64,000 nt of DNA from Azoarcus sp. DN11 (GTDB lineage Bacteria > Pseudomonadota > Gammaproteobacteria > Burkholderiales > Rhodocyclaceae), in NCBI RefSeq assembly GCF_003628555.1, contig NZ_CP021731.1, forward strand, positions 4,526,001-4,590,000, written 5' to 3'. The notes beneath the pieces were generated by a model. That model had not been told where the DNA came from. It saw only the letters and a program-made list of their open reading frames with translations, and made no database searches. Below, one piece after another: positions 19,042 to 28,784 of the stretch; position 1 is the first letter of the stretch; each line of letters opens with the position of its first letter. The position numbers were made by a program, and so were the translations under genes.

Positions 19042-19501
19042 GGGCGAGCGCCTCGGTTGCAGTCGGTTCGATGGGAAAGATGCGATCGTAGGCGAGATTG
19101 AAGACGAAGGCGTAGATCACGTACGCCGTCGCCAGTCCGAGGTCGGCCACCAGCGCCTCCAGCCAGGCCATGCCGGTCCACGCCATGATGACCGGCAGGG
19201 TCATCAGCAGCAGCCCGCCCTCGAAACCGAGCGCGTGCAGCGCGCGCACGCCGAACGGCCGGCGGTCGGCGGTGCGCCCGGTGATGCGCCCTTCGATGAC
19301 GTCGAAGACGGTGTTGTAGAGCGCGTTCCAGAGCGCGGCGATCAGCGCGGCGATCGCGAGGAGGCCCAGCGAATCGCCCATCGGCACGCCGCTCAGCCAC
19401 GCGAACGGCGGCGTGATGAGCACCAGGCCACCGGCCTCGAACAGGATCACCTGGCGGGCGCGGTCCCAAAAGGAGCGGAGTTTGGGGGGGGGTGCGGTCA
19501 A
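19031..19501 (-). CDS. PACE-family multidrug/biocide efflux protein
   Basis: About 156 residues with four membrane segments arranged as two tandem pairs, the layout of proteobacterial antimicrobial compound efflux (PACE) transporters. Family signatures are [20 protein letters not shown] near the N-terminus, [20 protein letters not shown] in the first half and [20 protein letters not shown] in the second, with repeated conserved glutamate, asparagine and aspartate. PACE proteins export biocides such as chlorhexidine using the proton gradient; the natural substrate here is unknown. The start is probably TTG 19501 because later candidates would remove the conserved N-terminal RxxQVILFE motif. 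Confidence 0.8.
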   Translation of the reverse strand: MTAPPPKLRSFWDRARQVILFEAGGLVLITPPFAWLSGVPMGDSLGLLAIAALIAALWNALYNTVFDVIEGRITGRTADRRPFGVRALHALGFEGGLLLMTLPVIMAWTGMAWLEALVADLGLATAYVIYAFVFNLAYDRIFPIEPTATEALARAK

Positions 19502-19596
19502 GACGGCTACTCGGCGGGACGACCCGAGAAGATAGAACCTCGCCCCGCCAAAATCAACCGCTGCACCGCAACAAATTTCGCCGCGTCAATCGCGAC

Positions 19597-21768
19597 TCAT
19601 TGCCTCTCGCCGTCCTGGCCGAAGGGCCTGCGACGTCGCTGTTGTTGCTGCTGCTCTTCGTCGCCCCCGCGGCGATTGTCTTGCTGCTGCGCCTCCCGCT
19701 GCTCGAGGCGCTCGCGAAACCTCCCGATCTGGTTGCGCTGCTGCTCGGCCTGCTGTTGTTGCTGCTGCTGGATCTGCATCTGACGCTGCTGCTGAACCTG
19801 CGCCTCGCGTTCCCGCTGCTCCATCTGCTGGCGCAGCGCGTCACGTCGGCGTTCCTGCTCCTGCGCCTGCGCGGCCTGCTGACGGCTGCGTTCTTCGCGC
19901 AACTGCTCGAACTGCTGCTGGCGACGCGCCTCACGCTCGCCCGCCTCCTGCTGGCGCTGCTGCTCCAGCTGCTGACGCAGCGAATCGCGCCGGCGCTCCT
20001 GCTCCTGTGCCTGAACCTGCTGACGCTCGCGTTCGGCGCGTTGCTGCTCGATCTGCTGACGCTGCACCTCCAACCGCTGCAGGCGTTCGTCCCGGCGCGG
20101 GGCGACTTCCTCGCGCTGGGCGCGGCTCGCCTCGTCACGTTGCTGCTCCAGCCGATCGCGCAGCGACGAGCGCTGGCGCTGCTGCCCTTCCTGCTGCGCG
20201 GCGGCTTCGCGGCGCGCCTGCTCGTCACGGTCGCGAGCGTTCTGTTGTTGACGCAACGCTTCCAGACGCTCCTGGCGAATCTGGTCGCGCCGCCCATCCT
20301 GCGAGTCGCCCAGGAGCGGACGCTGACGTTGCGGGTCCTGTTGTTGTTGCTGTTGCTGCTCGCGCAGCTGCCGCAGGCCCTCGGCGAATCGCCCCTGGCG
20401 AGGATCGGGCCGTTGCTGGCCCTCCTGCTGCCGAACCTCGGCCGGCTGCACCGCGCGCACGCGCGTGCCGTCCTGGCGCACCACTTCGCGCACCGGGAAA
20501 CCGCGCCGTTCCCATTCCATGAGACGGTGTTCGCGGCGGTTATCGGCGTCGAGCGTGACCGGCGTGGGCGGGCGCAGGATGCGTTCCGACACCCGCGTCA
20601 CCGCGTCGCTGCGATCGCGGAAGGCATAGCGCACCTGCCGGGGGGTCTTCACCACGCGGTCGATCTCGACGATGTTGGTGACCTGCGTGATATTCACCTG
20701 GCGCACGTAGGTCGGGCTGTAGCGGTAAGGCGGGACGAACACCTCGCGCGGGGCGAGCGGGAACCAGCCGACGTTGGGCAGGCCGGAAGAATAGGTGATG
20801 CTCACGCCCGGCGTGCCGATCCACGCGACCAGCGCCGGCGCATAGACGGGGCGGGCGATGTAGCTGCCGGGCACCCAGGCCCAGGAGCCGCGGATGCGCA
20901 CCCAGCGGCCATAATGGAAGGGCGCGAAGCCCCACGGCGCATCATCGACCCAGGTCCAGCCCCAGGGGGCGACCGAGACCCAGTGGCCGTAGCGGTACGG
21001 CGCCCAGCCGTAAGGCACGCTGCGCGGGAACCACACCGGACCGTAGTCGTCGTATTCGCGCCAGTCGCCGTAGTCGTACAGGTCCTCGGCGCCCGTCATC
21101 TCCGGCGAGACATATCGATTGCGCGCGACGCGGTCATCGCGTTCGTCGCGTGCGAAGGACCACGCCATGAAAGCGTCCTCGTCCGGGTCGTCCCACTGCA
21201 CATCGCCCGGGCCGTCGCTCCACAACTGGGCACGGCGCCCCTCGGTCACGGCGATCTGGCGGTCGGCGGTGCGGAAGTCGATGTGGCCGCGGTGGTTGCT
21301 CACCAGGGTCGCGGAGCCGAGGAAGTCGACGCGGTACTGTCCCGGCTCGGCCGGCAGGGCGATGCCGTCGCGCGTCTCGACTTCGATCGCATCCTCGCGG
21401 TCGGCGCTGCGGATACGCATCGCGACGCTGCCTTCCTTGAGCTTCACGCGGATGCGATCCTCGTCGAGGCGACGCACCTCGACCGAGGTTGCCTGATCGA
21501 GGCGCAGCACGCTCGATCCGATACGCACTTCGGCGCGTGCGTCGGGCTGCGTGGCGAGTTCGTCCCCCGTCGTGATCGGCAGGTTCACGCCCGCACGCAC
21601 CCAGTCGCGGGCGCCGTCGCGCCGCAGGGCGACTTCGCCCTCGACGACGGACAGACGCCCCACCCGTGCGGGCGGGTCGGCGAGCGCCGTGCCGCTCGCG
21701 CCCGTCAGGGCCAGCATCAGCGGCACGAAAAGCGCCAGGCGCAGGATTTTCATCAGGTCGCTGACCAT
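19597..21768 (-). CDS. DUF6600-type secreted protein with long glutamine/arginine-rich coiled coil
   Basis: 723 residues. A signal peptide (LRLALFVPLMLALTGASG) is followed by a FecR-like beta region (about 30-130, VGRLSVVEGEVALRRDG) and a tryptophan/tyrosine-rich DUF6600 block around 225-330 (GWAPYRYGHWVSVAPWGWTW). From about residue 430 to the end it is a highly charged, glutamine-rich helical region. A near-duplicate AQEQERRRDSLRQQLEQ / AQEQERRRDALRQQMEQ unit is visible there. Function is unknown; family members are predicted exported. The start may be ATG 21768 or the in-frame ATG 21753; neither has a strong ribosome site. It lies downstream of the PBP gene on the same strand. Confidence 0.8.
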   Translation of the reverse strand: MVSDLMKILRLALFVPLMLALTGASGTALADPPARVGRLSVVEGEVALRRDGARDWVRAGVNLPITTGDELATQPDARAEVRIGSSVLRLDQATSVEVRRLDEDRIRVKLKEGSVAMRIRSADREDAIEVETRDGIALPAEPGQYRVDFLGSATLVSNHRGHIDFRTADRQIAVTEGRRAQLWSDGPGDVQWDDPDEDAFMAWSFARDERDDRVARNRYVSPEMTGAEDLYDYGDWREYDDYGPVWFPRSVPYGWAPYRYGHWVSVAPWGWTWVDDAPWGFAPFHYGRWVRIRGSWAWVPGSYIARPVYAPALVAWIGTPGVSITYSSGLPNVGWFPLAPREVFVPPYRYSPTYVRQVNITQVTNIVEIDRVVKTPRQVRYAFRDRSDAVTRVSERILRPPTPVTLDADNRREHRLMEWERRGFPVREVVRQDGTRVRAVQPAEVRQQEGQQRPDPRQGRFAEGLRQLREQQQQQQQDPQRQRPLLGDSQDGRRDQIRQERLEALRQQQNARDRDEQARREAAAQQEGQQRQRSSLRDRLEQQRDEASRAQREEVAPRRDERLQRLEVQRQQIEQQRAERERQQVQAQEQERRRDSLRQQLEQQRQQEAGEREARRQQQFEQLREERSRQQAAQAQEQERRRDALRQQMEQREREAQVQQQRQMQIQQQQQQQAEQQRNQIGRFRERLEQREAQQQDNRRGGDEEQQQQQRRRRPFGQDGERQ

Positions 21769-21900
21769 CTCGGTGTTACTCCGGACTACCCCCTCCCGGG
21801 GAGGACGGACCCTGCGCGCTTCATACCCATAACCGGCGCAGGGGTTCCTGAGTATTCAACGGCCATGCCGCGCCGTTGCCGACACCCCACACAAATCCTT

Positions 21901-24900
21901 TCAATTCTGCGGGCGCTGGCGATCCGCCGTGGCCCCGCCCTGGGCATCCGGCGCCGGGACCAGCGGGCGCACTTCGCCCGTCGCCATGCCTGCATCCGTG
22001 TTGCCTCGGACCGGCGGCTCGTCCGCGCCGCCCTCGCCTTCGGGCACGGTCTTGGTCGCGGGCACGCGCGCCGGTTCCGGATCGACGACGGGATGGCTCA
22101 GGTAGGGCGTCAGGGTCGGTGCCATCGACCGCAGGATCTGCACCGGCAGGCCGGAGGTGAACTTGAACGACGCGGCGTCGGGCCCGATCACGTACGCAGT
22201 CAGGGTGCCGAAGTGACGCGGGCCGAGGTAGAAGACGAAGGTCGCGGTGCGGTTCATCGCGATGCCGCCCTTGACCTGGCCACGCCCGCCCGAGATCACG
22301 ATGCGGTTGTCGCCGGTGCCGGTCTTGCCGCCGACCGCGAGCGGGGTGCCGTCGGGCGCGGTGAAGGCGCCGGCGAGGCGCCGTGCGGTGCCGCCCTCGA
22401 CGACCTCGGACAAGGCGCTGCGCAGCGCCGTTGCGACTTCGGCGGACATCACGCGCTCGCCCTCGCTCGGCCGACGCGCGAACATGGTGTCGTAGGGCGT
22501 GCCGGCAGCGAAATGCAGGCGGTCGATACGCTCGGTCGGCAGCCGCACGCCCCCGTTGACGATGATGCCCATCAGCTCGGCAAGCGCCGCGGGGCGGTCG
22601 CCGGAGCTGCCCAGCGCCGTCGCGAGCGAGGGCACGAGGCGGTTGAACGGGTAGCCGAGCCGCGCCCAGCGGCGGTGGATGTCGAGGAAGGCCTCGACTT
22701 CGAGGATCGTGTAGATGCGTGTGTCCTGCGCCCCCTTGTAGCGCGTGCGGAACAGCCAGCGGTACACGGCCTGGCGCTCGGCCTTGCTCGCGGCGATCGT
22801 CTCGTCGAAGCTCGCCTCCGGGTGGTTGGCGAGGTAGCCGGCGAGCCACAGTTCCAGCGGATGCACGCGCGCGATGAAGCCCTGGTCGGGCAGGTCGAAG
22901 GTGCCCGGGGCGTAGCGCTTGTACAGGGACGCGAGCCGGTCCGCGCCCAGCTCCGCGGCCGGCAGGCGCTCCGTGACGAAGGCCGAGAAGGTCTTGAGAT
23001 CGGCGTCGGGATTCAGATAGCGGTACGCCGCGGCGAGGCGGTCGGCCGTGGGGCGCAGGCCGTCCATGAAGGTCGCGCGGATTTTCTCCGGGCTCTGGCC
23101 CTTGTACTTGCGCCAGAAGCGCCGCATGAAGACCTGCGCCTCGCGGTCGGCGAACTTGGCGAGATACTCGCTGCGGCGCGGATCGTCGTCGTCCTGCAGC
23201 AGCTTCGCGGTGCTGCCGGGCACCTCGTACATCGTATGGCGCACGATGTCGCGCATCAGGCGCACGAACGGCAGGTTGATCGAGGCCTGCAGCGCCTGGC
23301 GGATCGTCGGCACGCGGCCGTTGTCTTCCTTGCGGAAGTTGTTGAAGGTGTGGAGCCCGCCGCCGGTGAAGAAGGCCTCGCCGGGGCTGGCCGAATAGGT
23401 GCGTTCGAGCGCCGCCTCGAGCATCGCGGGGAGGTTGCGGTCCTGCGCGCCGATCAGGTAATCGATCGCCCAGCGCTTGATGTGGTCGTGGCTGTCGACC
23501 TGGACCGCACGCAACTCCGCGACCGATTGCGACGCATGGCGCTGGTGCAGTTCGGAGATGAGTTCGAGGTAGGTCGCGAGCACCCGCAGCTTCGCGGTGG
23601 AACCGAGCTCGAGCTTGCTGCCCTCGTTGATGTCGAGCGGCTGATCGGTGGTGTCGGTCTGCACGCGCACGCGGTTGCCGCCGGCGGTGCGCTCGAACAG
23701 CGTGAAGCTGTAATGCACCTTGTCGAGCTGGGTGGGGGTGAGCAGGTGCTCGCCGATGAGGCCCACATTGCGGCCGAAATCGGGCTCGGCGAGCCGTTGC
23801 AGGTATTCGGTGACGACTTCCTGAAGTTTGCCGTCCAGCGTCGTCGACGCCCGCAGGTCGAGGCGGTCGAGCTCGTACAGCGACACGTCGAGCATGCCGG
23901 CGATGCGCGTGCGCACCAGCGTCGACCCCTTGTCCGCCGCGACCGGTACGCGCGCCGGATCGACTGCGGGATCGCGGAACGCGAGTTTCGCCTTGAGTCC
24001 CGCATCGCGCAGGCCCGCGCCGATCAGCCCGCCTTCGGCAAGGATGCGCAAGTGCGCGTCGGTGAGCTTCGCGAGGTCGTCGCGGCCGCGGCCGAGGTAG
24101 TACGAGGGGCGGCGGTGCGCAATCATCAGCGCGAGCACCTGGCGCAGCGCGAGGCCCTGTTCGGCAAGCCCCTCGCCGGCCGCCTCGTCCTGCGCGAGCA
24201 CCCGGTTCACGTGCGCGAAGTCGGCGCCGAACCACACCCACAGGCCGTCGCCCAGTCCATGCACTTCGCCATACACGGGGGCGGCCGAAAGCGGCACGGT
24301 GTTGAGGTAGTCGAGCACCAGCGAGCGCCGCACCGGCATCGTATCCGCGCCGTCGCGATACGCGCGCACGCTCGCCGACACCATCTGGCGCAGCTTCTCG
24401 CGCGGGGAATGCGTGACGCCGTCGGGCGAATGGCGGTACTTCTCGATCTGCGTCGCCAGCGTGCTGCCGCCCGGGGTGTTGAGGTCCTCGTCCACGACCT
24501 TGACGAGCTGCGCGAAGAGCGCACGGCCGAAGCGCGCCCAGTCGACGGCCGGGTTCATGTGCGCGCGCTTCGGGTCGAGCAGGTCGCGGTTCTCGATGAA
24601 CAGCAGGCTCTGCACGACGCGCGCGGGGACGCTCTCGAAGGTGTCGTAGTGGCGGATCGGGTAGCGCGTCGCGTACAGCGAGTCGCCGCGCGCGTCGCTC
24701 ACCGCGAGGCCGGTTTGCGTCTTTTCCGGGTAGGGCGGGAAATAGCCGCGCCCGGCGTAGTCGAACAGCGCGTCGGAGAAACGCGCCTGGCGCTCGATCG
24801 CGAAATCGCGTGTGGCGAGGCGCTCGGAGAATTCGTTCAGCTGCGTGTAGCCGAGGCGCTGGTCGAAGGGCCCGTGCTCGGGGAAGCGGATCGCATGGCT

Positions 24901-25119
24901 CGGACCGGGTTGCACTTCCCAGGTGAGCTTCGCGGCGTAGCGCGGGATCTCGCGCGACTGCAGCCACGAGGTCTCGCTTTCGTAGTACGCCGCCACGCCG
25001 GCGACGACGATCGCCAGGAAACACAGCCAGAACAGTGTGCGCCGCAGCGCCCTGAACCACCCCCGCCGTTGCGGTTTGTCGTTGCTGGTGTTACCTGACA
25101 CGTCGACGCCCGGATGCAT
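21901..25119 (-). CDS. Class A penicillin-binding protein (glycosyltransferase 51 / transpeptidase), oversized
   Basis: 1072 residues. A transmembrane anchor lies at about 28-45. The GT51 domain shows the catalytic glutamate E176 (LFIENRDLLD) and GGSTLATQIEK at 217-227. The transpeptidase has all three motifs: S507-T-A-K510, S613-I-N615 and K932-T-G-T. It polymerises and crosslinks peptidoglycan in the periplasm. Two oddities: about 175 residues precede the GT51 glutamate, and about 319 residues separate SxN from KTGT, far more than in E. coli PBP1b (about 126). The C-terminus is a proline/alanine/glycine-rich tail. No partner gene is adjacent except the DUF6600 gene downstream. Confidence 0.9.
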   Translation of the reverse strand: MHPGVDVSGNTSNDKPQRRGWFRALRRTLFWLCFLAIVVAGVAAYYESETSWLQSREIPRYAAKLTWEVQPGPSHAIRFPEHGPFDQRLGYTQLNEFSERLATRDFAIERQARFSDALFDYAGRGYFPPYPEKTQTGLAVSDARGDSLYATRYPIRHYDTFESVPARVVQSLLFIENRDLLDPKRAHMNPAVDWARFGRALFAQLVKVVDEDLNTPGGSTLATQIEKYRHSPDGVTHSPREKLRQMVSASVRAYRDGADTMPVRRSLVLDYLNTVPLSAAPVYGEVHGLGDGLWVWFGADFAHVNRVLAQDEAAGEGLAEQGLALRQVLALMIAHRRPSYYLGRGRDDLAKLTDAHLRILAEGGLIGAGLRDAGLKAKLAFRDPAVDPARVPVAADKGSTLVRTRIAGMLDVSLYELDRLDLRASTTLDGKLQEVVTEYLQRLAEPDFGRNVGLIGEHLLTPTQLDKVHYSFTLFERTAGGNRVRVQTDTTDQPLDINEGSKLELGSTAKLRVLATYLELISELHQRHASQSVAELRAVQVDSHDHIKRWAIDYLIGAQDRNLPAMLEAALERTYSASPGEAFFTGGGLHTFNNFRKEDNGRVPTIRQALQASINLPFVRLMRDIVRHTMYEVPGSTAKLLQDDDDPRRSEYLAKFADREAQVFMRRFWRKYKGQSPEKIRATFMDGLRPTADRLAAAYRYLNPDADLKTFSAFVTERLPAAELGADRLASLYKRYAPGTFDLPDQGFIARVHPLELWLAGYLANHPEASFDETIAASKAERQAVYRWLFRTRYKGAQDTRIYTILEVEAFLDIHRRWARLGYPFNRLVPSLATALGSSGDRPAALAELMGIIVNGGVRLPTERIDRLHFAAGTPYDTMFARRPSEGERVMSAEVATALRSALSEVVEGGTARRLAGAFTAPDGTPLAVGGKTGTGDNRIVISGGRGQVKGGIAMNRTATFVFYLGPRHFGTLTAYVIGPDAASFKFTSGLPVQILRSMAPTLTPYLSHPVVDPEPARVPATKTVPEGEGGADEPPVRGNTDAGMATGEVRPLVPAPDAQGGATADRQRPQN

Positions 25120-25230
25120 GTGATGCCGGGATTATCCAGCATCGGCACGCCTTTCCGATACGCATGTTGTATGAAGGAAACAGCCGCGCCATGCTGCGTC
25201 GCAGCAACCACACCCCGATTCGCGCGCCGT

Positions 25231-26865
<1,635 letters not shown>

Positions 26866-27032
26866 GGATCGGTTCGCAAAAAACAAAGCCGCCGGCCGGA
26901 ATCGGCGCGGCGGGACAAACGCAATTCTATCAAGGAACTAGGCCGCGCCATCGGCCGATGCACGGCAAAGCGGCGAAATCTGCGATGATGCGCGCCGGAT
27001 CACACCCGCCTTCCCACCGGACTTTGCCCGCC

Positions 27033-27299
27033 ATGCCCAAAACCACGCCCACGCTGCGCCAGCGCAAGATCTTCGCCCTGACCCGCATCCTCGGCGGCCT
27101 CGTCGCCGCGTGCTACCTCGGCTACGTCGTCATCGCGAACCTCGCCGGCGGCGCACCCTTCGACAGCAAGCTGATGTTCACGGCGCTCGTCGCGGCAGCG
27201 GGCTTCGGCTATGCGGCCTGGTACCTGCGCGACTTGTCCGGAGTCGCCCGCGAAGAGCGCGAACAAGGCGTAGACGGCAAGGGCGGCGCGCAGGGCTGA
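27033..27299 (+). CDS. Small two-helix membrane protein, function unknown
   Basis: 88 residues with two predicted membrane helices (ALTRILGGLVAACYLGYVVI at about 14-33 and LMFTALVAAAGFGYAAWYL at about 45-63) and charged ends rich in R, E and D. No family was recognised. It starts at ATG 27033 and runs in the opposite direction from both neighbours, prfC and the TerC gene, whose 3' end it faces. The hydrophobic pattern and codon bias support a real gene. Confidence 0.65.
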   Translation: MPKTTPTLRQRKIFALTRILGGLVAACYLGYVVIANLAGGAPFDSKLMFTALVAAAGFGYAAWYLRDLSGVAREEREQGVDGKGGAQG

Positions 27300-27320
27300 A
27301 CCTGCGCGCCGCAGTCTGCG

Positions 27321-28082
27321 TCAGCGTGCCGATTGCGGCCCGGCGATGTAGGGTTCGCGCAGATTGACCGGCTTCGCGGCACGCTTGCGCATGCGGATGT
27401 TGAGCATCTCGACGGCCACCGAGAAGGCCATCGCCGAGTAGATGTAGCCCTTCGGCACGTGGTGGCCGAAGCCTTCGGCGAGCAGCACGACGCCGACCAC
27501 CATCAGGAAGGACAGCGCCAGCATCTTCACGGTCGGATGGCTGGAGACGAAATTGCCGATCGGCGCCGAGGCCACCATCATCAGGCCGACCGACGCGACC
27601 ACCGCGGCCATCATCACGGCGAGGTGGTTCACCATGCCGATCGCGGTGATGATCGAGTCGAGCGAAAACACCAGGTCGATGACGATGATCTGCATGATCA
27701 CCGCGGTGAAGGTCGCCTTCACGGCCGACGAGGCCTCGCCCTCCTCGCCTTCGAGCAGCTGGTGGATCTCGCCGGTGCTCTTCCACACGAGGAACAGGCC
27801 GCCGCCCAGCAGGATCAGGTCGCGCGCCGAGAAACCGTGTCCGAACAGCTCGAACAGCGCCCGGTCGAGGCCGGCCAGCCACGCGAGGATGGACAGCAGC
27901 GCGAGGCGCATGAACATCGCCAGGAACAGCCCCAGGCGGCGCGCGACGGCACGCCGTTCGGGCGGCAGCTTGTCGACGAGAATCGAGATGAAGATGATGT
28001 TGTCGATGCCCAGCACCAGTTCCAGCGCGGTGAGGGTCAGGAAGGCGACGATGAGCTGCGGGTCGGTGAGGAATTCGATCAT
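27321..28082 (-). CDS. TerC-family integral membrane protein
   Basis: 253 residues, about seven membrane segments, no CBS tail. Conserved acidic membrane motifs of the TerC/YgdQ family are present: TALELVLGIDNIIFISIL near the N-terminus and IIVIDLVFSLDSIITAIGMV in the middle, each with the paired acidic residues of the family. TerC proteins are linked to metal export (especially manganese for some) and tellurite resistance. Substrate cannot be set from sequence alone. No yybP-ykoY-type riboswitch was recognised upstream. The promoter probably includes a TATACA-like box about 30 nt before the ATG. Confidence 0.88.
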   Translation of the reverse strand: MIEFLTDPQLIVAFLTLTALELVLGIDNIIFISILVDKLPPERRAVARRLGLFLAMFMRLALLSILAWLAGLDRALFELFGHGFSARDLILLGGGLFLVWKSTGEIHQLLEGEEGEASSAVKATFTAVIMQIIVIDLVFSLDSIITAIGMVNHLAVMMAAVVASVGLMMVASAPIGNFVSSHPTVKMLALSFLMVVGVVLLAEGFGHHVPKGYIYSAMAFSVAVEMLNIRMRKRAAKPVNLREPYIAGPQSAR

Positions 28083-28137
28083 GGCGGTTCGTTAAACGAC
28101 GATTCCGCCTGTATAGCACGCCCCCCGCGGGAACGCC

Positions 28138-28171
28138 GAACTGCGGAACCGCAGCGCGGGTTCCGCAGTTC
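28138..28171 (-). terminator. Strong 13-bp hairpin, probable terminator of the glycine-zipper gene
   Basis: GAACTGCGGAACC (28138-28150) pairs perfectly with GGTTCCGCAGTTC (28159-28171) across an 8-nt loop. It follows the stop of the upstream minus-strand lipoprotein gene and precedes the TerC promoter. Neither side carries a T tract, so it is not a textbook intrinsic terminator; it could be a 3' stability element. Confidence 0.4.
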
Positions 28172-28209
28172 CTGATTGACGCCGGCCGGCACGCGGGCCG
28201 GACGCGTTG

Positions 28210-28434
28210 TCAGCGGCGGCGGTTCCTGCCGACCTGGTCGCCGATGACGCCGCCGATCGCGGCACCGCCAACGGTGCCGAGCACTCCGCCGTCGCTGAGC
28301 ACCGACCCGGCGACACCGCCGACCCCGGCCCCGACCACGGCGCTTTTCTCGCGCGCGGACATGCCATCCCACGTCGCGCAGGCGCTCGTCGCCAGCGCGA
28401 TGACGAGCGCGGAAATGCCGGTTCGAATGTTCAT
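28210..28434 (-). CDS. Small glycine-zipper lipoprotein
   Basis: 74 residues. Lipoprotein signal with lipobox around LATSAC (MNIRTGISALVIALATSAC). It is followed by a short linker and a glycine-zipper membrane motif made of repeated GxxxG units (VVGAGVGGVAGSVLSDGG, then LGTVGGAAIGGVIGDQVG), ending in a basic NRRR. Related small proteins (Rick_17kDa/SlyB-like, OsmB-like) sit in the outer membrane. An excellent ribosome site (AAGGAG) precedes ATG 28434. Probably its own transcription unit. Confidence 0.82.
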   Translation of the reverse strand: MNIRTGISALVIALATSACATWDGMSAREKSAVVGAGVGGVAGSVLSDGGVLGTVGGAAIGGVIGDQVGRNRRR

Positions 28435-28784
28435 GATGTACTCCTTGCCTCGCTTTTCAATGACACGGGCACCCGGCCTGCGCCAGATGTACCCAAATTG
28501 GGACGCCATTTTGCCGGCTGCGTTCCCCCGCGAAGCCGGGGCAATGTTACAAGCGTTGAGCGGCGTGCCGCCCGTCCGGGCCCCGCGTCGCACCGCAATT
28601 GCCCCGCCGGACGCGCAAGATGCGCCATTCCGGGCGGCTCACGGGCAGCAACGAACTATTACGCGCGGGTTGCCGGCGCGGGTCGGGTGCGACCCGATCG
28701 CAATGTTCGACCCTCACCATTCGCATGGCGGACACGGTATGCTTCTGTGCTTATCACCTGTTACACCCGGAAACAACGGTTCCC
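28435..28784. other. 350-bp intergenic region between divergent genes
   Basis: This gap separates the minus-strand lipoprotein gene from the plus-strand TonB receptor. It should hold both promoters. It includes a small inverted repeat CGGGTCG/CGACCCG near 28680-28695. No convincing -35/-10 pair, Fur box or RNA gene was recognised. Confidence 0.4.

Noticed and set aside
19492-25098. A 5.6-kb plus-strand open frame opposite the DUF6600 and PBP genes
   Set aside because: It is the antisense shadow of two GC-rich genes with intact domains on the minus strand; its translation lacks any recognisable domain and is dominated by leucine, arginine and alanine from reverse-complemented glutamine and other codons.
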